NCBI RefSeq assembly: GCF_030272615.1
Contig: NC_081406.1
Span: 192,845,891 to 192,909,890, forward strand
Reading direction: 5' to 3'
DNA length: 64,000 nucleotides
Origin: Cryptomeria japonica
Taxonomy: Eukaryota > Streptophyta > Pinopsida > Cupressales > Cupressaceae
Every line of letters starts with the position of its first letter. Position 1 is the first letter of the stretch. Under the pieces are notes generated by a model. The model had not been told where the DNA came from. It searched no databases and was given only the letters and a program-made list of their open reading frames with translations. Below, one piece after another: positions 34,769-47,051 of this stretch. A program made the position numbers and the translations under genes.

Positions 34769-37700
34769 TTAAGTGTAGTACTTCTTTAGATGGATGTTGT
34801 TGGTTGGGTCATCGAGCACATCTCCTTCAGAATTTGTTAGCTGATAGGCACCTGATCCATAGACTGATATGATAACATAGGGACCCAACCAGTTAGGTTC
34901 AAATTTCCCTTTCTTTTCTCAATCTTGCTGATTTCTTGGATTTTCTTTAAGGACTAGGTCACCAACCTTGAAGTTGCAGGGAATGACCTTGTGATTGTAG
35001 CTCCTGCACATGCGTTGCTGATATGCTTTGAGATGAGTGTAAGCATGTTGGCGTCTTTCATCTAATAGCTCAAGTTCGTGCAGTCGGTTAACTCGATACT
35101 CTTCATCTGGGATTAAGCCTTTTAAAGAGACTCTGAGAGATGGGATTTCTACCTCCAGGGGCAAAATGGCTTCTGATCCATATACCAATGAGTATGGTGT
35201 TGCTCCTGTAGGTGTGCGGATGCTGGTTCTATATGCCCAAAGTGCTGGATTGAGTTGTACGTGCCAATCTTTGCTTGCATCATTTACTGTTTTCTTGAGG
35301 ATTTTCAGTATTGTTTTGTTTGATGCTTCTGCTTGACCATTGCCCTGTGGGTAATATGGTGTAGAAAACCTATGTTGGATTTTGAATCTTTCACATAGTT
35401 CTTGGACATCTTGATTCTTAAAAGGCCATCCATTATCCGTGATGATTGAACTTGGAATACCATATCTGCATATCAGATAATTTAGGATAAAAGAGGCAAT
35501 TTGTTTCCCTGTCACTGTGGTCATGGGAACTGCTTCTATCCATTTGGTAAAGTATTATGTTGCAGTTATAATGAACTTGTGTCCATTTGAAGATGAAGGA
35601 TGAATTTGGCCAACCAAGTCTAGTCCCCACTGACAAAATGGCCAAGATGTTGTAAAGGCTGTAGTTCCTGTGCTGGTGCATGTATGAGATTACCATGGAT
35701 CTGGTATTTAGGACATTTCTTGGCGAAGTGATATGAGTCTATTTCCATTTTAGACCAGTAGTATCCCATTCTTAGAAGCTTTTTAGCAAGAGTAGTGCCA
35801 CTTGAATGTGTGCCACAAATACCTTCATGAAGCTCGTGTAAAGCAGAATCGGAATCATTACGATCAAGGCAACGAAGAAGAGTACCATCGAGACCTCGAC
35901 GATACAAAGTATCGACAGTAAGGGTGTAATGGGCAGCTTGTCGGATAAAGTTACGTTTTTGGTTACGGGATTGGTCAATAGGTAAGATATTGTGCTTGAG
36001 GTAGTCGTATATGGGTCCATATAACGGAGAATCTAAACCAGTTAAGGCATAGATAACATGGGAGTCAGAGTGGTCATAGGCGGGGGAGAACAGTTGCTCT
36101 ACCAGGAACTCGTAATGACTATGTTGCTCTGGAATTTGTAGTAGTGAAGCGATAGTAGCCATTGCATCGGCTGCTTTGTTGTTCAACCTTGGTATTTGCT
36201 CGAAGGTGATGTGCACAAAATACTGTTTGAAATCAACCACCATTCGTTTGTATGGTAGTAGCTTGTCATCCTTTGTCTGATAGTCATTGTTGATTTGATG
36301 AACAACCAGTTGTGAGTCTCCATAGACCTTTAACTCTGTGATTTTCCATTCTACGGCCATTTTGATGCCTATGACCAGTGCCTCATATTCAGCTACATTA
36401 TTTGTGCACGGAAACAAGAGCCTATATGATCTTGGTATAGTGTGTCCTTCAGGAGTAATGAACAGAATGCCAACACCGGAACCATGTTGTGTATAGGATC
36501 CGTCAAAGTATAGGGTCCATTGTTTAGTAGAAAGAGCAAGAACGTCCCTGTCTGGAAATTCGATCTCCATTGTGTGGTTTCCTGGTAGTGATGCTTCAGT
36601 CAATTGATCTGCAATTGCTTGTCCCTTGATGGCTCATCTTTCTGTGTATTGGATGTCAAACTCACTGAGAATCATGACCCATTTAGCCAATCGGCTTGTA
36701 AGAGCTGCCTTGCTGAGTAGATATTTGAGAGGATCAATTTTTGCGACTAGCTTGATGGTATGTGCTAGCATATAATGTCGGAACTTTTGAGATGCGAAGA
36801 CCACTGTTAGGCAAGCCTTTTCAATGAATGTATAGTTGAGTTCATAGCCATTCAATGTCCTACTAATGTAATATATGGCGCGTTCCTTTCCGTGTTGATC
36901 TTCTTGTGCCAATAGTGCCCCCAATGATATATCTGTTGTTGAGATATATAAGATAAGAGGCTTTCCTGCAACTGGTGGGACTAGAACTGGTGCATTCATT
37001 AGGTACTGTTTGATTTGGTAAAAAGATTCTGCACATTTGGCCTCCCATTTGAATGGTACATTTTTGTGTAGTAAATGGTTAAATGGGAGACCTTTATCTG
37101 CTAGCTGAGTGATGAATCGCCTGATTGATTGAAGGCGGCCTTGTAGAGATCTGAGTTGACTGATATTCGTTGGTAGTGGCATGTCCATAATGGCTTGTAC
37201 CTTTGCTGGATCTACTTCAATACCTTTTGCTGAGACAATGTAGCCTAGTAACTTGCCTGATGTAACCTCGAAGACACACTTCTTAGGGTTGAGCCTGACT
37301 TGGAATTTCTCCAATCGATCAAAAATCTTTGTTAGGATGCTAAGATGTTCAACTCTAGTGAAGGATTTAGCTAGTAAATCATCCACATAGTCTTCCATAA
37401 ATGTGTGCATCATGTCATGGAATATTGTGGTCATTGCTCTTTGATAGGTGGCCCCTGCATTCTTCAAGCCAAAAGGCATAACATTCCAACAGTACGTTCC
37501 CCAAGGATAGGTGAACACGGTTTTATCTTGATCTTCAAGAGCTATTTTGATTTGATTATAGCCTGAGAAACCATCCATTAGTGAGAGCATTGCATGGCCT
37601 CCTGTGAGATCTACAATGATGTCGATACTAGGCAGAGGAAAGTCATCTTTTGGACAAGCTTTGTTGACGTCTCTGAAGTCAGTGCATATTCTGATACTAC

Positions 37701-38901
37701 CATCTGGTTTTGATACTGGAACGATGTTGGAAATCCATTCTGCATAGTCAATGGGTTGGATGAATCCGACGTTTAATAGTTTCTTTAGTTCAGTTTTGAC
37801 CATGAGTGCCACCTGTGGATTCATCTTTCATAGCTTTTGCTTGACTGGCTTAACTCCTGTAGAAATGGACAAGTGATGCATGATTAAGTGTGGATCTACT
37901 CCGGGCATATCCGCATATTACCAAGCAAAGTTGATTTGTTGTCCTTTAAAGAAGATGATGAATGCCGATCTTTCTTCCTCTGTCAGAGATTCTGCAAGGT
38001 GTATGTTTCTGGCTGCTTCTGTGGTACCAATGTTGATTGATCGAGTGGGCTCAATCAAAATGGGTGATCACTCATGAAAGTGCTTAGGAAGAGTGTCAAG
38101 TCTCCCATCGTTAGGTGCCTTAAAAAGGTTTTCACCCTCAGATGCATCCTTTATTTTTACTTTTTTGTGATCTAGAGCTGCCATTGACTGGTTTTCAGCA
38201 TCAAATCCTTTATTTAGTTCATTTTTGCGACTGAGAGACTTGACACTCCCTGGTTTGTAGACATCATTATTTTGTTCACTGGTAGAGCCTGTGTCTAGAT
38301 TTACGGTACATAGGTAATGGATAATAGATTCATCATCTGGGAAAATTGGTATATCATGGATTTCAGGTTCATCCCAGTCGATGAGGTCAGGAAAGACAAG
38401 TGGTAAGGAATCGTTGGGTGGATCAAGTTCGGCTACTGTGAGTGTTAGGACAGAGTTTGCATCGTGATTGGCCTTGGTTTTAAAGAAGTCCAGGATTTTG
38501 TCGAGGTCCTTGATGGTATTATCTTCCACATAGACTTGTTCATAATGTTTCTGTTCGCTTTCCTTGGCGTCATAGATATTTTGTGGTCCAAATTCAAGAG
38601 GTCTATCTTCTGTGTTATGTTCTTCTTGAGAAAGGGATATAGAATCAGTATCGTCGGGGACATCTGTAGTAGCATTGGAGCAGGTACCCCATTCATATTC
38701 ATTTGAATCGGTCTCATAGGCATCATCCTAGATCCTATCTGTGTTGTGAACAGGTATGTTGTATGGTGAAAACAAATCTTTGATGAGGGATACCATTTTG
38801 ATGGTTTTTGTTGATTCTGTATCAGATCCATCTTCTACTTGCTGGATTTGTTCATAAATTATACTTCCTCGGGGAGGAATAACGATATCTGGAGATGACA
38901 T
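34769..38901 (-). pseudogene. Element F pol (ORF2): RT, RNase H, second RNase H, integrase
   Basis: It probably starts at the ATG at 38901 (protein begins MSSPDIV), overlapping ORF1 by 50 bp in another frame, and ends at a TAA at 34769. After an acidic linker come RT (NPQVALMVKTELKKLL, IRICTDFRDVNKACPKD, active site YVDD near 37385), the degenerate RT-linked RNase H, and an archaeal-type RNase H (FDGSYTQHGSG, NNVAEYEAL, GDSQLVVHQINN; about 36530-36140). Integrase follows with an H..H/C..C zinc site (about 35840-35700), Asp in GLDLVG, Asp in ITDNGWPF and Glu in GQAEASNK. Stops: 38728, 38068, 37918, 37828, 36634, 35555, 34919. A one-base loss near 35650 shifts the frame before the integrase core. 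A complete but dead Tat-type pol. Confidence 0.9.
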
Positions 38902-41900
38902 GATTTGGTTTTTGAGACATTGGTGTTTGAATATGAGCTACTGCTACAGATAGGGCCTTCTTATGATTTAGAAGCTTTTCCTGATGCAACTTCTGATCTT
39001 GACATTCCCGTGCCTTGTAGATTGTTTCTGCTGATTCAAAGAGTGCTTCCTGCCAGGATTCTTCTTTGTACTTCTTCTTCACCTTCCATTGAGGTTGGGT
39101 AGTTAGGTGTGGCGGCGTTTTCAATAGGAACATGAGTTTAGAACCTAATCCTGATTTGTTTCTGCTAGGTTGTGAAGGAAGATCTATAGGTTCAGTGACT
39201 CCTTCTTTGCGTTTCCCAATAGGTCCTTTACTGCCATATCCCATTTGCTTCATGATTAAGTAGCCTTTTCCATATAGGTGTGTTGGTAGAACAATGTCCA
39301 GAGCGGCTGCTCTATGATTTTCTTCTTCATCTTTATATAACCAGCTAAGAACATCTTTGTCTTCTGATTCATGTGCGAGAGTACCCAATTAGATGAAGGT
39401 ACCATCAAATTTAGTGATGGCCTGAGTGGCCAGATGTGTTGATGTAGTAGGCAAACCATGCGATCTAGGTGATGTTGGCAATTTGGCCAAACATAACGGC
39501 TCCAAAGAGTATCCTCCCATGCCTTGGTCTTTGATTTGCATCTTCTGTTTGAAGTCTCCCCATAAGGAGTTTGATTTTGCTGTTTGTGGATCGGATGTTG
39601 AAGATCGCTGCTTTTCTCTATTATGAGGAACCAAACTGTCTTGGGTTGCCCCCATTGCGTTGCAATGTTGAAATGGATTGTGATCAGTTGATATGGAGAT
39701 TTCTTGTCCATCATAAGGAAACTTTACACACTGGTGATACGTAGAAGGTACTGCTTTCATTTCATGTATCCAGGGTCGTCCTAACAAGATATTGTAGGTT
39801 AGATCGATATCTAAGACCTGACATATAGTATCCTTTTGTACTGGTCCCACTTGAATAGGTAATATCACTGTGCCTTTAGAGGACCTCTCTTCATCATCAT
39901 ATGCTTTTATGGTAATCTTTTTGTAGGGATCAATAGATTCTTCTGAGAAGCCTAATGCACGGATAAGCTTTAAATTACATATATTAAGTCCAGCTCCTCC
40001 ATCTATTAAAACTCTCTTTATTCGGTGTTTGCAAACAATGACTTCAATATGGAGAGGAGTATTATGCGGATGACTCAAGGAAGTATTATCATGCTCTGAG
40101 AAGGTGAGGTTATGAGGTCCTGTCATATGGGCGACCATGGCTTGAAATCTATCCGTATCCAAATTTTGAGGTACATTGGTTTCCAATAACGCTTGCTCTA
40201 ATATGTCTTTGTGCCTTGGTGATAGTTTCAGCAATTCTACTATAGATATCTGAGCTGGAGTCTTGCGCAGTTGGCTAACCAAGTCATATTGGATTTTTGG
40301 TGTGGTAGTTGTAGGTGCAGTATGTCCCTTCAAGACATATTTCTGAGTTCGGGTTGTTACATTAACAGATTCATGATCATGCCGATCTCGAATGTTGATG
40401 ACATTGACTTGATGATCTTCAGCTGATATGTGGTTGATTGTGTTGTTGTAGATGTGATTAATACGAGCTCCGCGTGTATCTTCTGAAGTTGATGCTCCAT
40501 CTTTGTTGTAATTTGGGAGAGGATTTTTGAAGGCTCCGTGATCACCATTTGTTTTAAGACCATCCACCGTTAAGTCACCTCGATCAATCATGTCCTGTAC
40601 TATGTGTTTCAATCGCATGCACTCATTTGTTCTATGACCCTTGTTGCGATGGAAATCACAATAGTGTGAATCATTCCACCAAGGTGGTTTGATTGGGGGT
40701 TCATAGGTGCTGATTGGAGGCAAAGAAAGAATCTTGTTTGCCAAAAGTTCTCTGAATGCGGATTGTAATGATTGTCCCAGTGGTGTGAAGATACACTTTT
40801 GGAAATTCTTTGTGTTGTTGCGTGAATTGTTGTTAGGTCCTGGATTCATGTTTTTGCTTTGAGTATCGTTGGTGTTGTTTGTGTTGAGTTGTCCTTGATC
40901 AATGTTTGGTGCATATGTGTTAGCACTGGGAGTAGCATTTTTAGGATTTTTCATATTTTGAGGGTTTCCGGATAATGCAAGCACTGGTTGCTTAGATTTG
41001 GGATCATAGGAGTCATTGTTGCCTTCGTTTTTGTTTCGGGTCCAGAATCGAGATTTGTCAAGATTGGTGTTGTTTGGGTTATTATAGTTTGATGAGTTTG
41101 CTCCTTCCTTGTAGAATTTGAGTGTTCCCTTTTTGACACATGCTTCTTCTACTTGAATGCCATTTTCAATCAATTTAGCGAAATATGGTATGCATTGAAG
41201 TTTTAGTCTGTAACTCATTTCGCAATTCAAGTTATCGATGAAGATTTCCATTTTTTCCTTTTTAGGAATATCTCGAGGATATCGTGATACCATGCGTCGC
41301 CAGCGTTGAAGGAATACCATGAATGTTTCATTGTTCTTTTTTTTGGTGTTGCAAACATCTAGCATGGTTATGGCATGTTGGATGTTGTAGGAATAGTGGG
41401 TTATGAATTTGTTAACCAATTCATCAAATGATTGCACAGGTGGCGAAATTTTGGATAACCATTCCATGGTTTGCCCTCCCAAACTTCTGGGGAATAACCT
41501 CATCAAATAGGTGTCATCATGAGCAAATTCAAGGCTTAGTGTGCAAAATTCTTGAACATGATCTCGGGGATCACTTTTCCCATCATATTTATCAAATTTG
41601 GGAACGTCTGAGTTTGGAGGAAAAGGAACCATGTTCAATCTTCTGTCAAATGGATAAGGACAGATTTCATTTAGAGAGTACCGTACTGTTGTCCCTTGTT
41701 GCATATCTTGTATTTGCCTTTGCAACATTTGCATTTGTTGAGTAAGAGCAACTAAAGGCGCATTATCTGGCCGAGGAAAGAGTTCTTGCCTTGTATTGGT
41801 TCTCAACTGAAAAGGTGTGGTAAATGGTATATTTTGCTCTGGTGTTTCTAGCTCAGGTATACGCATTTCGGGTATGCGTTGTTTTGGAATGTGCTGCTCT

Positions 41901-42238
41901 GAAATATGTTGCTCAGGTATGTGAGTTTCTTCTTCTCTTTGTTGTTCTTGATATGCATATTGTCGAGATCCGGTTTGAAAAATGTTTGCGTCGAAATCTT
42001 CGAGAAGTTTAACGCCTTTGCTTGTGAGCATGAGCAGATATTTTTCTTTGTCATTTTCCATGAGTTTTTCTCCAAGTTTTTGGAAGGAAGGGTTCTCTTG
42101 ACATTCCCGAAGAAGTGCTTTAGTAATTTCAGGTTCTTCTATGGGTGGAACCTCAAAAAGATTTGATAATCTTTGATTCATACTTGATTCTGTGTGTGCC
42201 TTGCTTTGTTTGTCTCTTTGAGAGTGAGTAACAGGCAT
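38852..42238 (-). pseudogene. Element F Gag-Pro with G-patch (ORF1), one premature stop
   Basis: I chose the ATG at 42238 (protein starts MPVTHSQR). The frame also opens further upstream, but without ATG. A Gln/Glu-rich head is followed by the Ty3-type capsid (about residues 230-350; DDTYLMRLFPRSLGG). An Asn-rich linker and a Tat-type zinc knuckle C-x2-H-x4-H-x4-C (CDFHRNKGHRTNEC, about 525) come next. The retropepsin has LIDGGAGLN (Asp 746) and LLGRPWIH. A G-patch follows (about 985; GYLIMKQMGYGSKG). The frame is open to 39391, where a TAA interrupts it, then open again to the TGA at 38852. Protease and G-patch are the closest match in this window to element A's polyprotein. Confidence 0.9.
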
Positions 42239-43100
42239 TTTAGTAGAAACTTTCAGTGATGAAAGGGACAAAAGCCTCGTTGATGTGTTGCTTGGGGGTT
42301 AGTGGTTCTGGTCGAGATGTGTTATATGTGATGCACTCGTCAGGCAAGAATGTTGGATTGATCCTTCTGCCGCGGTTGATGGTTTGATTAAAAGCAAACT
42401 TTTGACAGTATGCTCTTGTTTTCAAAGGTTCTTTGTCAAATTCGCTAGATTTGTTTTGGATATAACATTTGACGTGATGAAGGAATACCCGATGAGATTT
42501 GAATAGTTGACGATTGATGTATAAAAACTTATTTCTCTTGATGAATTTGGAAAAAACTAGGTTGTTGTTTCTTCAACGTGATGTTACGATAGAGGTTCTT
42601 TCTTCTCAGAATAAGGGGATTAATCATGCATGAGTGATCAATGGTTTCCTTTGATTGTTTTGGATTCAGTTGATTTCTTGTTTTTGAAAATTTCAAATCT
42701 TACTCTATCAAAGTGAAGGCTTTTAGATGCCCCTTCATGACAAAGCGTATCAAATGATATAGATAAAAAAGTTTCCCGATCTGGAAACTTGATTTGACAA
42801 TTTGAAGATTTTAAACAAGAGTTTTGAGATAAAAATTCGTAAGATGGTAAAGGATTCTGTTGATACTAATGATGAAATTTCTGGATTATGATAGGAGAGA
42901 CATCCTTGATTGCGCGATTCGTTTAAGATTCTGACAACGTTCGTTTTTGTCACAAATTTTGCTTGAGAAATAGTTTTAAGTGGTTTGTTTGTCACTCTGG
43001 TTTGATGAAAAATGGTTTTTGATGAAAAAGTCTTCTAAAAATGTTTTTGAAATTTCAAAATTTTTCTCGGTTTTTGCTCTCTGTTTTTCTGTTTTTGATC

Positions 43101-43475
43101 ACGCGCTGGAACAGAGTTTCTATGTGCTACTGAAATTCCCTGATGCGCTAAAATAATAAGCTCACACGCTAGGCTGCCCCCGAACACGCACTAAAGTTCG
43201 AACTATTGTAAAAATTGTTGTCTAACTGTTAAAAAACCTATGCGCTATTCTGGGCCTGTCACGCGCTAACTGTTTGACTTTATGTGCTAAGTGTTGGTGC
43301 CTATGCGCTAAGATGTTGCTTCCACACGCTAGACTATTTTTCGGATGCGCTAAAGGACTTTACACTGTCTTGCCTTATGATAGAAACGCTACTGTTTTGG
43401 ATTAAGGCGCTAATTTGAGGTTTGGATGCGCTAACAAAAGTATTCCACGTGCTAAGAGATTGCTCTAATGCGCTA
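43101..43475 (-). repeat. TAGCGCAT minisatellite array 1 in the gag leader, 21-bp period
   Basis: On the plus strand the core reads ATGCGCTA or ACGCGCTA (minus: TAGCGCAT, TAGCGCGT). About 16 recognisable copies are spaced exactly 21 bp over long stretches (ends 43108, 43129, 43150, 43171; 43247 through 43352; 43391 through 43475). Gaps of 54 and 39 bp fit decayed units. The bases between cores are not conserved. Confidence 0.9.
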
Positions 43476-44940
43476 AACTGCCCTGATGATTTTTCTTTGG
43501 TTCGGTTTTTGTCAATTTTGAAATTTTTTGTGGATTTTTCAAGCGTGATGGATGATTTTCTGAAATAATAAATGCAAGCACGACACAAAAAGTACAACCA
43601 TTTTTGCCTAATCTAACAAAAGTGTATGTTCTGCGAGGATGTGTTCAAATCCCCAATGTTTTAACAGGTTTGGATACAAGTAATACACTTCAGAAAGACT
43701 CTTTAGTCAAGGGTCATAAATAACATCATAGCCCACTAGTCTCGATACTCCGTCAGCTCAAACAACCGTGTCACCCTTAGAGGGCGCCCGTTTTTTTTGC
43801 CTTTTGCCAGAAATTAACTCAAAGTGAATTGCTTCACAATTGGGTAGTTATCTTGGGAGATATATGGTGAGTAATCTTGGGGGTGGATTCTTCCCCACCC
43901 TTGCACTATGATATTACAAATGTTTGGTTACTGACTCGGTTCAAAGCTTCTATTTCTAAGGTTCGTAATTAGGCTTCCCGTTCGGCCGTCAGTGATAAAC
44001 TCCCTCAGGAGGCTTCCCAACCTTTAGAACAAAGGCTTTACATATCTTGAGGATACTGGGGGAAGGCTAATCACTGCACACAACCGTTGAAAAGGACTTT
44101 CGTCACTTTCCACATTTGATTAGAGTGGGTTGGAATTCTTGGCGTCAAAGTCGTTCCCCACTTAAGTCGTTCCCTTCACATCGACCATAAATGACTTTAA
44201 GAGTTGATTGCAACTCCTCGGGAAGGCAGACCTGCTAAAGGTTTTATTGCTTGAATTTAAAGAAAGCTGTAAGAGTGGTCTGGATTTTTGATCACCCAGT
44301 TAAGGGGAGAGCATATTCCTTCCACTTTCGAGACAAAGTAATCAATTTGGTTTATTTTATCCTTTCAAATCAGTGATTTGTTAAAATCTATGTGGAGATG
44401 TTGCTCCACAAACACATGATGTTTATTTTATCCTTTCAATGCAATGATTTTTCTGATCTATGAAAAAGAAATGGTCAACAAAGCAAATTCGATGTTTTGG
44501 TCAGCAAAAGAAATCGCTAAAAGAAAGGGGAAGATCTTCCCTTTTTAGTTGTAACTGACTTTGGACTTGTGTGATTCTTTGACTTGACAGAAATTTGAAG
44601 TGAATCCTTTTATGCACCAAAGGATGGTGAAGTTCGTTTTCAATCCCTTTGTTGTAAAAATAAAGATTGTTGTTGTGGTTCGTTTTACAGCCCAAAGTAA
44701 GGTGAGTTCAATTTTCTTTAACTAGAATTAAAAGAACTTTAAACTTTAACTAACTTGAACAAGCTAGTAAAATTTAATCAATTTATAATTCTAAAAAAAA
44801 AGTCACTAAGCTCCTCCCTCTGCAATAAAATGTCAGAAATCCTGCAAAATACCACCACAATAGTTAGAAAAACAGAGGATTTTGGGGACTTCAACAAGTC
44901 TAAAATTTCATTCCCGGTTACAATGTTTGTTTCTGTCTTC

Positions 44941-45362
44941 GATGCGCTACATAACAGACTGTATGCGCCACGAGATACCCTTTATGCGCTAAAACTAAGT
45001 ATCAACGCGCTACTCTGTTTTCTGAATGCTCTACTTTGTATGTTGGAAGCGTTGTTTTGTCTTTTTCTCTCTCCCGTGCTGAGACCTGTAGTAAACTTAG
45101 AAATTTGATGCGCTAACATGTGAATCACACACGCTGGGTGATGGTCTACAAGTGCTGAACTGTGGGATGGATGCGCTATTCTGTTTATTGCATGCGCTAC
45201 TCTGTTTTGTTTCCGCATCGAGACCTACAGGAAAGTATTAGTGGAAGTCATGCGCTAAATAAAGGACTTCACGTGCTAGAGTATGGACCCCACGCGCTAA
45301 ACAGTGAGCGGGATGCGCTAGACTGTTAACCCGATGTGCTAGGGAATGTTTCCCATGCGCCG
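44941..45362 (-). repeat. TAGCGCAT minisatellite array 2 in the gag leader, 21-bp period
   Basis: About 18 copies of the same core in the same orientation as array 1, with ends at 44949, 44970, 44991, 45012, 45033, 45054, then 45115 through 45220 and 45257 through 45341, each 21 bp apart. It lies just downstream of the PBS in transcript sense. Confidence 0.9.
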
Positions 45363-45427
45363 ATTCCTGTTTCCCGTGGACCTGCAAAAATGATTAGTTT
45401 TAAAAACCGATTTAATATTTGGGGTCA

Positions 45428-45446
45428 GGCCCCACGGTGGGTGCCA
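45428..45446 (-). promoter_or_regulatory. Primer binding site of element F (tRNA-Lys type)
   Basis: On the minus strand TGGCACCCACCGTGGGGCC starts four bases after the LTR. It matches the complement of the plant tRNA-Lys(CUU) 3' end (TGGCGCCCACCGTGGGGC...) except for one CpG-to-CpA change. Confidence 0.85.
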
Positions 45447-45450
45447 GAAA

Positions 45451-46938
45451 TGTATGTGGGAAAAGTGAGCTGATAAAACTTAATATGTGAAAATATATAA
45501 AAATGACTTGTCCACACACACACACAGGACTTCTTGGTGCAAGCTATGGAGTAACGTAGTATTACTCAGCTTCTCAAGGTGGGTCCCATGGTTCTCTATC
45601 TCACAATGTCCCTTAAACCAATGTTTTGCTCTCAGATCACTGAACAAAATGGTTCAGGGATGGCAAATGCAAGAACGAGGGATGCTCTGATAGATTTTTA
45701 GAATGAAATGTGTTATAAGATATGTATGATTTTAAAATGCAATAAACTAAATGATAAGATGACAAGATTAGTATGAATACTATCCTAGCATACTGTATTT
45801 AGTCTATGATTGAACTAAAATGATAAAGAAATTATTCTAAACATGCATATTTAGTCTAATTCCTGATTTAAGAGAGACTAAATGATGAGCATATATGAAA
45901 TGAGAAAGCTTGAATGTATTTGAGCATAAGTGTGATGCTACAAATTTGAAGGATGATTCTTATGGAGGAATGAGAGCTCTATCTATAGCAAGAATAGGGC
46001 AATGGATGGTCAGGATTGAAAGATTCAATCAAGGGTTGAATTTGAAAGTTGGGGATCCATGTGCACAATTTGTAACAATGAAATGGTGACAAGTGTCAAC
46101 ATAGGGTTGGATTGAGAGAAGGGGTTGGAGGCATTGAATGCCTGAAAAGACCTCATGGTTATCTAGAGGCTAACGGTCAAGTCTAAATTAAGATCACCCA
46201 CTGAATTAAGAGTTAATCCAAGGATAAACCTTTGTGCAAATGATTAAGAGATAATCATGGTCAAAGCATTAATGGCCTGATGAGACCCTTGGGTTGGATG
46301 AAGGTTGAGTCAAAACAAATGTTTTAACCATGTAGGAGGGTTTGAGTTAACCATTAATGGTTATTGGAGACTTTGGGGATTAAGTGGTTGAAGGTTGAAA
46401 GCCTTCAATGGTTATCAAAGACTTTGAGCCATTTAGTGGTTGAAGGTTGAAAGCCGTTAATGGTTATCAAAGACTTTGAGGGTTTGAGAAGTGACTTCCC
46501 TTTGCTTAGGGATGTGACAAAGTTTAGAGGAGGGGTTAGGTTAATTAGAAGCGTTTAGAAGATTCTAGAAGGGATTAGAAAGGGGTTTGGGAAGGCAAGT
46601 GGGAGATATAGGATTTTGCAAGTGGATGGAGGGATAATAGGATTTAATTGAATTAAATGTTTTAATTCAATTTGGTTGCAATTAAATAAATTAGATTTAT
46701 TTAATTTAGGATAACTATTTAATTAAATTTGAACTTAATTAAAAGTGGATAGGGGGGATTTAATTGAATAAAATGATTTATTCATTAAATGGATATAGTG
46801 AATTTAATTTAAATAAATTGAGTAATTTACTTAATTAAATAGAGGAATGCGGGTAATTTAATTAAATTGGATTTAATTAAATAGAGAAATGAACATAAAA
46901 TATTCATTTAGGAATATGGTCATTTTTATACGTCTACA
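45451..46938 (-). repeat. Element F 5' LTR
   Basis: 1488 bp, the partner of 28376-29864. The TATA box of the 3' LTR (CTATAAATAG) reads CTATAGATAG here (45979-45988), a change that may weaken the promoter driving gag-pol. The outer boundary is followed by the second AGCTT target copy. Confidence 0.95.
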
Positions 46939-47051
46939 AGCTTTAATATGAAAAAAGAGAGCAAGGAAGATTTTATCAAGCCTCCTCACACCTTTCCACT
47001 TACTATTCATGATAGCATTCCCAATGCAATGATGAAACATGATTTTCTATT
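46939..47051 (-). pseudogene. LINE ORF2 middle fragment between element F and solo LTR B
   Basis: This 113-bp piece bridges the two LINE segments. Read on the minus strand it continues from 48694 and runs into 28375 in one LINE-like frame (IFLALFFHIKALFPLQSIYKAWQ across the F junction). A plus-strand open frame here (46948-47130) is a shadow. Confidence 0.65.

Larger units (their letters stand above)
42239..45427 (-). other. Element F 5' leader (3.2 kb)
   Basis: An unusually long untranslated leader between PBS and gag ATG. It contains two 21-bp-period TAGCGC arrays (43101-43475, 44941-45362). Otherwise no coding sequence is recognised. A packaging or dimerisation signal is expected somewhere here, but I cannot point to it. 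Confidence 0.7.
28376..46938 (-). mobile_element. Element F: complete Ty3/gypsy Tat-type retrotransposon with antisense gene (18.6 kb)
   Basis: LTRs 28376-29864 and 45451-46938 begin TGTATG and end GTCTACA. They are flanked by the 5-bp duplication AGCTT (28371-28375 and 46939-46943). The PBS for tRNA-Lys is at 45428-45446 and the PPT is at 29865-29878. Gag, protease, G-patch, RT, two RNase H domains and integrase read on the minus strand; a plant mobile domain gene reads on the plus strand between pol and the 3' LTR. The second, archaeal-type RNase H and the antisense ORF are hallmarks of the plant Tat lineage (established knowledge). By eye the LTRs differ at roughly 25-30 of about 1490 positions, so it is old enough to have collected many stops but structurally complete. 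Confidence 0.95.

Noticed and set aside
40951-42425. Several short open frames over the F gag region on both strands
   Set aside because: Alternate-frame shadows of Gag-Pro.
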